The position numbers were made by a program, and so were the translations under genes. DNA of 25,106 nucleotides from a virus, in the IMG/VR virus record IMGVR_UViG_3300025889_000882, positions 1 through 25,106 of that record; one strand, given 5' to 3'. The notes under the pieces were generated by a model. The model was not told the DNA's origin. It was given only the letters and a program-made list of their open reading frames with translations, and did no database searches. Every line of letters begins with the position of its first letter. Positions within the stretch are counted from its first letter, which is position 1. Below, piece after piece: positions 1-8,586 of this stretch.

Positions 1-38
1 TAGTTATAACTTATATCATGTATACATATTAATAATAC

Positions 39-66
39 AAAAGAGCTTGACCGTAGCCAAGCTCTC
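39..66 (-). terminator. Rho-independent terminator after the tail tube gene
   Basis: On the minus strand, 25 bases past the tail tube stop codon, an 8-bp perfect inverted repeat (AGAGCTTG at 42-49 against CAAGCTCT at 58-65) forms a stem with an 8-base loop. It is followed on the minus strand by a T-rich run (TTTTGTATTATT). The T-tract is on the minus-strand exit side only, so it most likely ends the sheath/tube transcript. Confidence 0.8.
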
Positions 67-90
67 TTAAAAAATAATTGACAGAATTTA

Positions 91-579
91 TTAGAAGTTC
101 AATACCGCGTAATCCATTGCGATTGTTAAGTTAATGCTTTGAGCTGTACCTTCATCCGACCAGCTGTAACCGTCGAATGCAGCATCTTTAATATAAGCAC
201 CCTTAATAATCCACTCAGAAACTACATCCCCTACAGGACCTAATACATTAATAGTTAAGTCTTTCTTGTAAAAATCACTATAACCATCACGACCTGTTAC
301 TGATTCGTGGTGTAAACGTACCCATTCCATAGTTGCTTGAGCACCTGAAGGAGTGATTGGGTCGTAAAGTTTCATAGTCAAATCTGACCATTTTGATTTA
401 CCTTTTACTTTACGTTGAACGTTAATGTGGTTAAGAACTACTTCACCATTTTCAACTTTCAATTCACCAATTTCTTGAATCATGTAAGCTGGGATTCCAT
501 CTACGTACATGATGAATCTATTTTTCTGTTTCGGTTCGAAAGCGGTGAAAAATATTTCGTTAGGATCTAATACTGCCAT
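91..579 (-). CDS. 19: Tail tube protein, T4 gp19-like
   Basis: Forms the inner tube of the contractile tail by stacking hexameric rings inside the sheath; DNA passes through it at infection. The 162-residue product is almost the same length as T4 gp19 (163). It has the family's layout: an N-terminal segment ending near FIMYVDGIPAYMI (residues 22-34), a central region with KWSDLTMKLYDP, and a C-terminal strand ending NLTIAMDYAVLNF. It directly follows the sheath gene, the canonical 18-19 order. The start is supported by the end of the sheath gene 49 bases upstream and by an A-rich leader with no clear Shine-Dalgarno sequence. An ATATTTATA element lies 25 bases before the start, and a strong terminator follows the gene. 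Function is assigned from family resemblance and synteny; I am very sure. Confidence 0.95.
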   Translation of the reverse strand: MAVLDPNEIFFTAFEPKQKNRFIMYVDGIPAYMIQEIGELKVENGEVVLNHINVQRKVKGKSKWSDLTMKLYDPITPSGAQATMEWVRLHHESVTGRDGYSDFYKKDLTINVLGPVGDVVSEWIIKGAYIKDAAFDGYSWSDEGTAQSINLTIAMDYAVLNF

Positions 580-604
580 TTTGCTTTTTATTTATTTGTT
601 TTAT

Positions 605-613
605 TATAAATAT
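605..613 (-). promoter_or_regulatory. ATATTTATA element upstream of tail tube gene
   Basis: Coding strand reads ATATTTATA, 25 bases before the gp19-like start, in the 49-base gap after the sheath gene. The same 9-mer precedes three other structural genes in this window and a one-base variant precedes the sheath gene. It is a candidate late promoter or leader element. On the opposite strand it reads TATAAATAT, which resembles the T4 late promoter but in the wrong orientation for these genes. Confidence 0.45.
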
Positions 614-628
614 TCAATTTCTAAATTC

Positions 629-2740
629 TTACGCTGGGAAAGTAGCTCCTGTAGGTAAAATGTTGAAATCTAAGTAAATGAATTCAGCAGTTTTAGTAGG
701 TTGAATATAAATTGCACCAACCATTTGATTTCTATCAATCACATCTGCTGTATTGTTACTGTCATCCATTACTACCTTAAAGGCATACAAACCTTGACGT
801 TGTTGAACACTTTCTAAGTATGGGTTAACTTGGCTCAAGAATTGGTTTCTTGTAGCTGCTGTGTTTTGTTCAAATACTAAGTTATCTGCTACTTGAGAAA
901 TGTAAGACTTAAGTTCAATTAACAATCTTCTTACATTTACACGGTCAAGTGCTGATGCTTGAGTTTGAAGCGTTTTCTGACCAAATACTACAACACCTTT
1001 ACCAGGGAATGTAGCGATTGGGTTTACTTTACCAGTGTATAACGTATCTCTATTAGCTTGAGTTAATTTACGTTCTGCTTGTCTTACAGTTCCTAAACCA
1101 CCTCTATTAATACCTGCAGGAGCAAACCATGCTTCAGAAGACTTATCATTGAAAGCATAAACTCCAGGAATCATTGTTGAAGCAGGAACCCAAACTAATT
1201 GTTGAGAATCAGGATCTGTAACTTGTAACCAAGGCCAGTAAGTAGCTGCGTATGAGCTATCTAAACTAGCTGCTGTAGTTGTAGCACCTACTACTGTTGA
1301 ACCGTAGTTTTTAAGATCCATTACAATAATTGCATCTCCTCTATTTTCAGTATTTGAAATTAAAGTGTTTAATGGAGTTGCATGGGTAGCATTTTCGTAA
1401 ACCAAACCAGGAGCTGTGATTATATTGTATCTATAATCGTCTTTATTTGCTAACAAATTAAAGGCATCGGTGTAATCATCACCTGCAATACCTTGAGTAT
1501 CTACGTTACTAATTGCATCGTAGAATAAATCACCACTTCCTACAATAGCTCCTTGAGCATCACCAAATGAACCACTACTTGCTACTGGAATTGAGCTTGT
1601 GTAAGCATCTTTAGCAATACCACTATTATCAAAATAATCAGGAGTTTTAGTATTTACAGCTTTAACTCTTACAAATCTTGAAGCGTTAGGATAAGAACCA
1701 GTTACTTGTAAATATGGATCTGAAGTTCCAGCACCCATCAAAGTAGTGGTTTGATCACCAATTACTTTAGCAATATAGTTTGAAGATTTAGGATCAAGAG
1801 AAACGTTAGTAAATGTTTCTAATACTGATTTAGATTTAGTATTATCGTTACCTTGTCTAATTACTACACTAAATACACCACTTCCGGTATTTGGGTTAAC
1901 AATTTCCCATCTAATGTTATCTTTAGTACCATTAGTTAAGGCACCTGTTGAAGACTCAACACCATCACTATTTTGAATAACACCTTCAGCTAATGTTTCT
2001 AATACAAAAGCGTTTCCGTTTCCAGTACCATTAACACCACCACCTAATATAAAGGCAGTACCAAAGTCAGCAACTGAACCAGTTTGAACTACTACTCCGT
2101 TAAGATCTGAAGCTGATACTGAAGAAGAAATTGCTAATACTGAAGAACCTTCATCAGAGGCATCTACTAAAGAACCTAATACTGAATCAATTTTAGTAGC
2201 TAATTGACCTACGTAGTTTGCTGAGGTTGAACCTGTAGCTACAAAGTATAATGGAGCTTGATCTTCAGGTAAACCACCACTTCCTGGGTCAGCGGCTACG
2301 AATCTGTAAGTAGTTCCATTGTAAGCAAATCTTAACTCGTCATCAACAATAGTACCAAAGTTTGCAGTTTCACTTAAATCGTTACTACCGGTTGCTTTTG
2401 CACCACCAACAACTGTTTCATTGTTTGTAATTTGTGAGCTGGTAGCAGGTGTAAATGAACCTGAAGCTACTCTAGTTACTAATAAAGAAGTACCTCCATT
2501 TTGGAAGTAATTATAAGCTGATATAGAAGTTAAAAAACTATAAGTATCTGAACCACTTGTAAAAGTACTACCAAAAGCAGCTAAGTATTCACTGTAGCTT
2601 GTTACTAATGTAGGGATTCCTTTTTTACCTTTTACGGTAGGACCTACAATCGCAGCACCGGCCTGTACAGGTTGTGAGGTGATTTGAGACTGATCATTTT
2701 CTCTTGCTAATACCCCTGGGGAAATTAATGTTTCTGCCAT
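629..2740 (-). CDS. 18: Tail sheath protein, T4 gp18-like
   Basis: Contractile sheath subunit surrounding the tail tube. The product is 703 residues (T4 gp18 has 659). It has the family's conserved N-terminal start (SPGVLARE, residues 7-14, then AAIVGPTVKGKKGIP near 29-43), a long variable middle rich in Ser/Gly/Thr (roughly 100-400), and the strongly conserved C-terminal domain from about 430. That domain includes RYNIITAPG, YWPWLQV, a VWVPASTMIPGVYA segment, QAERKLTQANRD (about 550-562) and KGVVVFGQKT (about 580). The gene lies between a small coiled-coil gene and the tail tube gene, as expected for the 18-19 pair. A variant of the AT-rich leader element lies 17 bases before the start. The extra length is in the middle, surface-exposed part, which commonly varies in T4-like sheaths. 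Assignment is secure. Confidence 0.96.
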   Translation of the reverse strand: MAETLISPGVLARENDQSQITSQPVQAGAAIVGPTVKGKKGIPTLVTSYSEYLAAFGSTFTSGSDTYSFLTSISAYNYFQNGGTSLLVTRVASGSFTPATSSQITNNETVVGGAKATGSNDLSETANFGTIVDDELRFAYNGTTYRFVAADPGSGGLPEDQAPLYFVATGSTSANYVGQLATKIDSVLGSLVDASDEGSSVLAISSSVSASDLNGVVVQTGSVADFGTAFILGGGVNGTGNGNAFVLETLAEGVIQNSDGVESSTGALTNGTKDNIRWEIVNPNTGSGVFSVVIRQGNDNTKSKSVLETFTNVSLDPKSSNYIAKVIGDQTTTLMGAGTSDPYLQVTGSYPNASRFVRVKAVNTKTPDYFDNSGIAKDAYTSSIPVASSGSFGDAQGAIVGSGDLFYDAISNVDTQGIAGDDYTDAFNLLANKDDYRYNIITAPGLVYENATHATPLNTLISNTENRGDAIIVMDLKNYGSTVVGATTTAASLDSSYAATYWPWLQVTDPDSQQLVWVPASTMIPGVYAFNDKSSEAWFAPAGINRGGLGTVRQAERKLTQANRDTLYTGKVNPIATFPGKGVVVFGQKTLQTQASALDRVNVRRLLIELKSYISQVADNLVFEQNTAATRNQFLSQVNPYLESVQQRQGLYAFKVVMDDSNNTADVIDRNQMVGAIYIQPTKTAEFIYLDFNILPTGATFPA

Positions 2741-2757
2741 TTTGTGTTATTTTTTAT

Positions 2758-2766
2758 GATAAATAT
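2758..2766 (-). promoter_or_regulatory. ATATTTATC element upstream of tail sheath gene
   Basis: One-base variant (ATATTTATC on the coding strand) of the ATATTTATA element, 17 bases before the sheath start, inside the 45-base gap between this gene and the coiled-coil gene. With its flanks it reads TATATTTAT, seven of eight positions compatible with the Bacteroidota -7 pattern TAnnTTTG. Function is not shown. Confidence 0.35.
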
Positions 2767-2785
2767 ATTAAACTCTCTTAAAAGT

Positions 2786-3037
2786 CTATTTTCTCGGCAA
2801 AAACTCACCAGATTCCAAAGAAATGGTTCCTTCACCATATTTGTCCTCTAATTCTTTAGCTAAAACTAATTCTTGTTGTTGTATTTGTTGTAAATTAAAT
2901 TTTAATTGTTCTTTTTTAATTTGAAGATTCATAATTTGAACCTCAGTATTTCCTATAACATCAGTAAGATCTTTAAATTGTTGTTTTAATTCTTTGATAT
3001 TATTGATTTCTTCTTCTGTTAAAACTTGTTTTTCCAT
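2786..3037 (-). CDS. Small coiled-coil protein, function unknown
   Basis: An 83-residue, highly charged protein. Residues 7-67 are almost free of Gly and Pro and show a heptad-like pattern (EEEINNIKELKQQFKDL, then repeats of I/L with K/Q/E), so a long helix or dimeric coiled coil is likely. It ends in a short segment with a DKYGEG turn and ESGEF near residues 66-79. Similar small helical proteins with such a C-terminal turn are, from memory, common among tailed-phage virion genes, but I cannot name a family. It lies between a fibre-like gene and the tail sheath, with an ATATTTATA element only 5 bases before the start codon. It could be a minor virion component, assembly chaperone or regulator; the sequence does not decide. 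Confidence 0.75.
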   Translation of the reverse strand: MEKQVLTEEEINNIKELKQQFKDLTDVIGNTEVQIMNLQIKKEQLKFNLQQIQQQELVLAKELEDKYGEGTISLESGEFLPRK

Positions 3038-3042
3038 TCGGG

Positions 3043-3051
3043 TATAAATAT
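3043..3051 (-). promoter_or_regulatory. ATATTTATA element upstream of coiled-coil gene
   Basis: Exact copy of the 9-mer on the coding strand, separated from the ATG by only 5 bases (ACCCGA-like spacer region). If it served as a -10-type element the transcript would begin at or inside the start codon, so here it may instead be a translation or RNA-level element. Confidence 0.4.
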
Positions 3052-3070
3052 TAAATTATTTTTCAAAAAA

Positions 3071-3751
3071 TTATGAGAAAACCACATAGGAAACCACAGC
3101 ATTACTATTTCCAGCAGGATCCGATATTGCTACACGACCTTGACCTAAGGCAGTAGTTATACTAGCTTCAAAACCTTCACCAGGGTTCATACCACTAGCG
3201 GCTGTAAGCATAATATAACAATCATTGCCATTAACCAAATTAGCAAGAACTGGGGTTGCAGAGCCACTTCCTATACCACTAGATAGTAAAACACTTCCTA
3301 CAGCTAATATACTACCTTTTTGGGTAATGGCAACACCACCATTTGGGTCTTTAAATATAGGACCTACTTGGGATGCAATACTAACAATGCCATCAACACT
3401 TGAAGCAGTTATATATGAAGCAGTTTGGGCTGTTTCTATAAATGAAGCTGTATCAGCATTCACTACATTATTTACTGTAAGATCGAATTCCGAAGCATCA
3501 CCTTTAGTAAATGTAATTCTATCATTTGAAATAGAAGCTGTGATTAATAGTGAACCTGTATCAACAGTACCACCCCCACCACCATTTTCAGCATACGAAG
3601 CGGTTAAAGCATATGAAGCACTTGCTACATTACCTGCTATTGAAATATTATCGTATGTAGCAGCTCCTGTAAAGACATCATATAATGCTGTAATATGGGA
3701 TGCTTCGATAGTACTACCATTAGCTATACTAGAAGAAGTTAAATTTGCCAT
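3071..3751 (-). CDS. Fibre-like virion structural protein
   Basis: A 226-residue Ala/Ser/Thr-rich protein with no recognised enzymatic motif. An N-terminal segment (1-43) is followed by an ASY repeat and glycine linker (SASYALTASYAENGGGGG, residues 44-61). A beta-rich middle follows, containing a second ASF/ASY stretch (102-114), and then a compact, probably beta C-terminal domain (about 130-226) with one Cys at 178. Such ASYALTASYA segments with poly-Gly linkers are, from memory, frequent in fibre proteins of environmental tailed phages. It is small for a receptor-binding fibre and may be a cap, a baseplate or sheath decoration, or a short fibre. It lies just downstream of the glycosyltransferase operon and has its own ATATTTATA element 11 bases before the start. 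An open frame on the opposite strand is a shadow of this gene. Confidence 0.75.
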   Translation of the reverse strand: MANLTSSSIANGSTIEASHITALYDVFTGAATYDNISIAGNVASASYALTASYAENGGGGGTVDTGSLLITASISNDRITFTKGDASEFDLTVNNVVNADTASFIETAQTASYITASSVDGIVSIASQVGPIFKDPNGGVAITQKGSILAVGSVLLSSGIGSGSATPVLANLVNGNDCYIMLTAASGMNPGEGFEASITTALGQGRVAISDPAGNSNAVVSYVVFS

Positions 3752-3762
3752 TTAATTTTTGT

Positions 3763-3771
3763 TATAAATAT
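3763..3771 (-). promoter_or_regulatory. ATATTTATA element upstream of fibre-like gene
   Basis: Exact copy of the 9-mer on the coding strand, 11 bases before the start; the leader continues ATAACAAAAATTAA to the ATG. It touches the stop codon of the upstream glycosyltransferase gene, so it would let the fibre gene be expressed separately from the glycosyltransferase operon. Confidence 0.45.
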
Positions 3772-4973
3772 CAAGAGTTCCTTACTCTTTCAATGGCTTC
3801 AGTTACTTGAGAAGGTAAAATAGTTTTAGTACATTCAAAATGTCTATCTGTTCCTTTATGGAAAGGACACCATTCCCAATCCCCAGCATCTAATCTTGTT
3901 TTATTATAACAGCTATTACACGCACTTGGAGAACCAGTAAATACTCGTTCACAATCTTGGAATTCACTAAATGGGGCACTAAACCCTGATATTAAAATTG
4001 TTTTAGTTCCTAATGCCCAACTTAACCAACTTAAACCACTACCTACACCAATAAAAAATTCAGCACCCATAATATCTGTGGCTCTGTCTTTTAATGGATA
4101 ATCTCCGGTTTTATCAATTACTCCTGTTAGGGTTCCTCCTAATTTAGAATCATGCCATTCATCACCTAAAGGTTCTTGAGTAATCATTACTACTTTATAA
4201 CCTTGATCATTTAAATAATCAATTATAGTTTGCCAACCCCCAGGATAATTCCAATATTTAGCATGTGCTGAAGCATGAGGAGCAATTACTACATATTTAC
4301 CTTCAATAGGATCTATTTGTATTGTTTTTCTAAATGAGAGTTTAGGTTTAATTTCTTTATAATCAATTCCTAAAATATCAGCACTACATTCTTGTAAGCT
4401 ATATTTTCTAAAATCATTTGGATTATAATTAGTATTTACTTCATTATCTTCATTATAATGCCAACCAATACTATACATAGCATATAGATCGTTTGCTGGA
4501 GTTCCAGGTTTAATAAATTCAATTTCAGGATATTCTGATTCAAACCATTGGTTGTGGAATGAAGAACAAACTACTTGACAATTGTGTTTTTTTCTAAATT
4601 CATCTACATAAGGGAACCAAGCTAGTGTATCTCCAATAGCTTTTGAATCTAAATGAATATAAACCCTTTTATTTTCGGCATTATACTTATGTTCAAATAT
4701 TTCTCCAGTACTTAAATTAGTTACTTTAACAAGAAAATTTAAATAATATTGAATTGAGGTTTTAGACCACATATTATTTGTAATTTCTGTTTCATGTACT
4801 AATCTATTATTATCCTGATTAATAAATTCAATTTTAAATTTAGCAGGTTTATCTCCTATAATTTCAACAAAAGCTCCTTCAATAAAGTGAAAATTAACAG
4901 TATAAGAACCTTCTTTAGGTTCTATATTTAACTTTTTTAAGTTATTATACTCTTTTATTAAAACTTCTTTCAT
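3771..4973 (-). CDS. TibC/BAHT-like protein O-heptosyltransferase (GT9-related)
   Basis: Predicted protein O-glycosyltransferase of the bacterial autotransporter heptosyltransferase family, whose members (TibC, Aah) transfer heptose from a nucleotide sugar to Ser of repetitive adhesins. The 400 residues match the family length and layout. An N-terminal beta domain (about 22-104) has YTVNFHFIEGAFVEI and NNMWS. The catalytic start is HLDSKAIGDTLAWFPYVDEF (107-126), with Asp109 in the position I recall for the TibC catalytic base. A GT-B C-terminal part contains GVGSGLSWLSWALGTKTILI (309-328). The metal finger is formed by Cys352, Cys355, Cys369 and Cys381 (CxxC-x13-C-x11-C). The start overlaps the stop of the GT4 gene by 4 bases (ATGA). 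Family assignment is by remembered motifs; the sugar and acceptor are unknown. The adjacent Ser/Thr-rich giant fibre is the obvious candidate acceptor. Confidence 0.82.
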   Translation of the reverse strand: MKEVLIKEYNNLKKLNIEPKEGSYTVNFHFIEGAFVEIIGDKPAKFKIEFINQDNNRLVHETEITNNMWSKTSIQYYLNFLVKVTNLSTGEIFEHKYNAENKRVYIHLDSKAIGDTLAWFPYVDEFRKKHNCQVVCSSFHNQWFESEYPEIEFIKPGTPANDLYAMYSIGWHYNEDNEVNTNYNPNDFRKYSLQECSADILGIDYKEIKPKLSFRKTIQIDPIEGKYVVIAPHASAHAKYWNYPGGWQTIIDYLNDQGYKVVMITQEPLGDEWHDSKLGGTLTGVIDKTGDYPLKDRATDIMGAEFFIGVGSGLSWLSWALGTKTILISGFSAPFSEFQDCERVFTGSPSACNSCYNKTRLDAGDWEWCPFHKGTDRHFECTKTILPSQVTEAIERVRNS

Positions 4974-5914
4974 ATAAATTGTTGATAAATTTCTAAAATA
5001 TCTTTACTTCTATTAAACCATGATAATCCTTTAGCAGTATTTAAAGAACTATTAACATACCAATCCCATCTTTCCATAATATCATGATAACCCATCTTCA
5101 TAGTCAAAATATCACGTGGAGATCTCCAAGCACCATGAAAATCAGTCTCCATTTCCCAATTAGCAATAATAGGCATCCCACAAGCAGCGGCCTCAATCAT
5201 TGTTAAATTAGGATGTCCTGCTTCTAACATGGTAGGGTGGACAAATATTTCATGAGTGTGATATAATTCTCTAACTTTTTCTGGGGAAGGGTCAAAATTA
5301 AAAGTTACTAAAGGACAAGTAAGTACCCAAGGATTAGCATTTAACCAATGTCTATTATTAAAAGGACCTGCTATAGTAATTTTTTTACCTAACAATGAAG
5401 CTAGACCAACACCAAAATTAAATCCTTTTCTATCAAAAGAAGGATCACCTGCTAAACCATTATTAGCAACCATTAAAAAAGTACTAGATTTTGGGGCATC
5501 TAAATTAGGATAATAAAAATCTGTATTAACACCATGAGCAAAGTACATACATTTAGGGTGATCAAAATAATCAACTAAAAACCTAGCAGGCATTAATGAT
5601 ATCAATGATCCTTCTACTGCTTTATAATTTTCTTTAAATACATAAGAATCTTTTCCGTAATGATATGCATGATGATCATGTAATTGGTAAATATAAGGAA
5701 TACCATTTTGTTGTAATGTTTCACATAAGTTAGCTACGTGACAATGTACAACATCAAATTCACCAGGACGGATATCCGATGCCATTCTAATATGAACTTC
5801 ATGTCCTAACTTTTCTAAATTAGTTTTAAACTCCCATACAATTTTTTCAATGGCACCCCATGAAGGTGGAGGAATTGGAATACCACAACCCGGATCTACT
5901 TGACAAATTTTCAT
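4970..5914 (-). CDS. GT4-family glycosyltransferase
   Basis: Predicted retaining GT-B glycosyltransferase. The 314 residues have an N-terminal Rossmann half starting MKICQVDPGCG with a Pro-rich loop (GIPIPPPSWGAIEKIVWEF, 11-29), a DVVHCHV strand (54-60) and YIYQLHDHH (74-82). The C-terminal half carries FLMVANNGL (146-154), the FVHPTMLEAGHPNLTMIEAA stretch (224-243) and CGMPIIA (245-251). Glu231 and Glu241 resemble the family's paired acidic motif, although the spacing is nine residues rather than the usual seven. At 314 residues it is shorter than many GT4 enzymes. The start overlaps the end of the upstream 891-residue glycosyltransferase by 4 bases, and its own end overlaps the next glycosyltransferase by 4 bases, so the three are translationally coupled. 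Donor sugar and acceptor cannot be read from the sequence. It probably extends a glycan primed by a partner enzyme. Confidence 0.85.
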   Translation of the reverse strand: MKICQVDPGCGIPIPPPSWGAIEKIVWEFKTNLEKLGHEVHIRMASDIRPGEFDVVHCHVANLCETLQQNGIPYIYQLHDHHAYHYGKDSYVFKENYKAVEGSLISLMPARFLVDYFDHPKCMYFAHGVNTDFYYPNLDAPKSSTFLMVANNGLAGDPSFDRKGFNFGVGLASLLGKKITIAGPFNNRHWLNANPWVLTCPLVTFNFDPSPEKVRELYHTHEIFVHPTMLEAGHPNLTMIEAAACGMPIIANWEMETDFHGAWRSPRDILTMKMGYHDIMERWDWYVNSSLNTAKGLSWFNRSKDILEIYQQFI

Positions 5915-8586
5915 TCTTTAGCGTATATTTCAGGACTATTTTCGTCCATTCCTTTAAATTCTTGTTCAATAATACTAAATCCTGGGAGGTGTTTAGTATA
6001 AATTTTTTCAGCTGTACCTACTTTCAGTTGAGCAACATTACATACCCACATATCAAAAGCATCCCAAGGAAGTTCTTGGAATAAGTATTGAAACTTTGAT
6101 ATCCATTCTTTATTGATCAAGTATGATTGAGCCGGGATGAATGGTGTCACATCGGTATAAATGTCTTCAATTTTAGGTCCGTTCAAGTTACGATTATTAA
6201 ATGGATTTCCAAACCCAATTAAGTCTTGATTATTTTCTTTTGCTAATCTACTAAAACGTTGTAAACTTTCATATAACTCATTATAATCTGAATCAATAAT
6301 AACATCGCCTTCAAATATTAAAACATAATCATAGTTTTTATTATCTTCACTTATAATAGCATCTCTATGAGCCACAAAACACCCATAATGTCCTGGGGCT
6401 AATTTATAATAACCAGGCACATCTTGAACATCATCTGGGCGGTTACAGGTATCTTTAGGGGGTAATTCGGTCCAAATCCTATTTATACGTTGTTCGTATT
6501 TAATTCCAGTTGATTCACAAAATTTTTTAATATTTTCTACTGATTTTACTTCTTTAGGGTTGTTATGAGGATCAGTAACTAAATGCATTAATTTAATTTT
6601 AGGTTTAGGCATTTCTCCTTTCCACTCAAACATACCATTTTGAGGTAACTTATCAAAATACTCCTGGTCTATTTTAAAGGTTTTGGTTTCTGTAGAGTAT
6701 TCATCTTGGATTTCAAATTTAACTTCATATTCCCCATCAAACTTAAGTAAATCCCAGAATGAATATTTTTGATCTATATTTAAGGTGCGTTCAATAATTA
6801 ACTCATTATCTTTATAAACCTTGTAATAAACAGTTCTACTATCTTTACTATTTGAGATATAAAAATAAGGAGCAAAATGGTTAGGAACGTTTGTAGACAA
6901 AATTGTAAAATATTCTACGCGAGAAAAATCTTTAAAATTAAATATTTCTTTTGTTTTAGATTCAAATACAGACTCTTCTTCCCTGTAGATTGATCCTTCA
7001 TTTTTAAAGATATGGTGGAATAAATTTTCTAAACCATTAGATTCAGAACCATAAATTTCCATTAGCAAATCATATCCTTTTCCTGTTATAATGGGGTATA
7101 ATTTAGAATGGAATACTCTAGGATTAGCTGCAAAGAAGTATGTGTATAAAGCATCCCCTTCAGCAGGATGGTGTTTGCCAAAGTAAAAATCTTTTTTATT
7201 TAAAATTTGAGAAACATTTTGAATTCCTTCTTTATTTTTTAGAATATAATCATAATTGAGGAAATATGCCTTTTCAAATCCTAATTGAGAAGCTAATGCG
7301 GCACCATTGTAATTGTTTGTATAAACTGCAGGACCATGATAAACATCATTTCCTTCACCTCTTAAATTAACAACAGCATTGTATTGATCACTATTCCAAT
7401 AAAAATTTGTGTAAAAAGTATGTTTAGTTAAAACATTGTTTTTATCAACAACACAATAATCTGCTTGTTTTTGTAATACTTCTGGAATAGGGATATGTGA
7501 TGTTAGAATTACCTTATACCCATATTTTTGTATCGCTTTTACGCAGTCTAGTGTTGTATTTACCACGCTATCAGTTGCGGGGTATGTGGATATAACAAAC
7601 ACTTCATCATGTTGTTCTACAACAAGATTATCACTAAGTTGTGATTTAATTAATTCACAATTTTTACCAAAATTATTAAATTCTAAATAACCTATGGTAT
7701 TATACTTGTCAAAATAATTAAGATAAACTGGTAGATTATATAATAATTGTGGAATTTGATATGATAAAGCTTCACGGATAACTAAAGGCATAGTTTCTTT
7801 ATCATTAGCTGTACCACGTGAAGTAAATAAGAATAAATCCATTGCCTGGTAGAATTTATCTACATCAGTACGTTCATTCCACCAAGTTAAATTATCGGGT
7901 TTATCTTTCATTAAAGGTTCCCAATAATGTTTAAAATTATCTGCTTGATTCCCTAAACTATGAAATTGATATTCAGGTAATGCTTTAGCATATTCAAAAA
8001 ATTCAGATTGATTTTTACGAGGTGTAAATAAACCAACATGAAGAATATGCTTTTTATTTGGGTCTAATCCTAACTCTAGTAGTGCCTTAGTTCTATCAGG
8101 ACGATCAACATATTCAATAGGATATTCAACTAATACTTTAGGAATATCTAAATCTTTATATTGGTTAATTTGCCATTGAGAAACAAACATAAACTTATCT
8201 GGGAAGAATCGTTTATTATCTGTGTTAAAAGATGAATCATGAGATGTTTCTACAATATAATAATTGCGATTTGGGTTATAGAGTTTTTGAGCAAGATCTG
8301 CATCCATAAAGAATTCCGGAATTTCCTCTAGATGGACAATATCTGGATTTACCTTATCAATAATGTTTAATAGCTCAAATTTATCTTCTGTTAGAGTATA
8401 AAATTTATCAGGATCAATTAATTTTACAAGTTTATTTCTTGTAACTACTAAAACCCCCCCGGTACAATCTACCCATTCAACAAGATGAATTTCAAAATCT
8501 TGTTTAAGTAATTCTACCTTTTTAGTAAGATATTGAGGTAAACCCCCTGTAGACAAATGTGGAGCTACATAAAGTAGTTTTTTCAT
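5911..8586 (-). CDS. Multidomain glycosyltransferase: GT4 + unassigned + beta domain + GT25
   Basis: An 891-residue protein with at least two recognisable glycosyltransferase modules. Residues 1-320 are GT4/GT-B: MKKLLYVAPHLSTGGLPQYL at the N-terminus, HILHVGLFTPRKN (180-192), and Glu264/Glu272 in KETMPLVIREAL (EX7E spacing). Residues about 325-555 hold a mixed alpha/beta domain beginning EVFVISTYP and containing VVDKNNVL (379-386) and AYFLNYD (440-446). It could be a divergent GT-A domain, unassigned. Residues about 565-640 look like a beta-sandwich. Residues about 664-880 resemble GT25: GCFVAHRDA (735-743) and DYVLIFEGDVIID (753-765), with Glu759-Gly-Asp761 where GT25 enzymes usually have EDD. 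It is the first gene of a coupled three-gene operon; the upstream 52-base gap lacks the ATATTTATA element. Such fusions suggest sequential addition of several sugars. Substrates are unknown. Confidence 0.82.
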   Translation of the reverse strand: MKKLLYVAPHLSTGGLPQYLTKKVELLKQDFEIHLVEWVDCTGGVLVVTRNKLVKLIDPDKFYTLTEDKFELLNIIDKVNPDIVHLEEIPEFFMDADLAQKLYNPNRNYYIVETSHDSSFNTDNKRFFPDKFMFVSQWQINQYKDLDIPKVLVEYPIEYVDRPDRTKALLELGLDPNKKHILHVGLFTPRKNQSEFFEYAKALPEYQFHSLGNQADNFKHYWEPLMKDKPDNLTWWNERTDVDKFYQAMDLFLFTSRGTANDKETMPLVIREALSYQIPQLLYNLPVYLNYFDKYNTIGYLEFNNFGKNCELIKSQLSDNLVVEQHDEVFVISTYPATDSVVNTTLDCVKAIQKYGYKVILTSHIPIPEVLQKQADYCVVDKNNVLTKHTFYTNFYWNSDQYNAVVNLRGEGNDVYHGPAVYTNNYNGAALASQLGFEKAYFLNYDYILKNKEGIQNVSQILNKKDFYFGKHHPAEGDALYTYFFAANPRVFHSKLYPIITGKGYDLLMEIYGSESNGLENLFHHIFKNEGSIYREEESVFESKTKEIFNFKDFSRVEYFTILSTNVPNHFAPYFYISNSKDSRTVYYKVYKDNELIIERTLNIDQKYSFWDLLKFDGEYEVKFEIQDEYSTETKTFKIDQEYFDKLPQNGMFEWKGEMPKPKIKLMHLVTDPHNNPKEVKSVENIKKFCESTGIKYEQRINRIWTELPPKDTCNRPDDVQDVPGYYKLAPGHYGCFVAHRDAIISEDNKNYDYVLIFEGDVIIDSDYNELYESLQRFSRLAKENNQDLIGFGNPFNNRNLNGPKIEDIYTDVTPFIPAQSYLINKEWISKFQYLFQELPWDAFDMWVCNVAQLKVGTAEKIYTKHLPGFSIIEQEFKGMDENSPEIYAKE

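Noticed and set aside
605-613. TATAAATAT on the plus strand as a T4-type late promoter
   Set aside because: It would drive transcription antisense to all genes in the window. The consistent placement before minus-strand starts favours a function for the coding-strand form instead.
3225-3755. Plus-strand open frame opposite the fibre-like gene
   Set aside because: It lies antisense to a complete minus-strand gene that has a leader element and proper spacing to its neighbours; its product shows no coherent domain.
5860-6084. Short plus-strand frame across the GT junction
   Set aside because: Antisense to two confidently assigned glycosyltransferase genes and spans their overlap; no promoter or leader.
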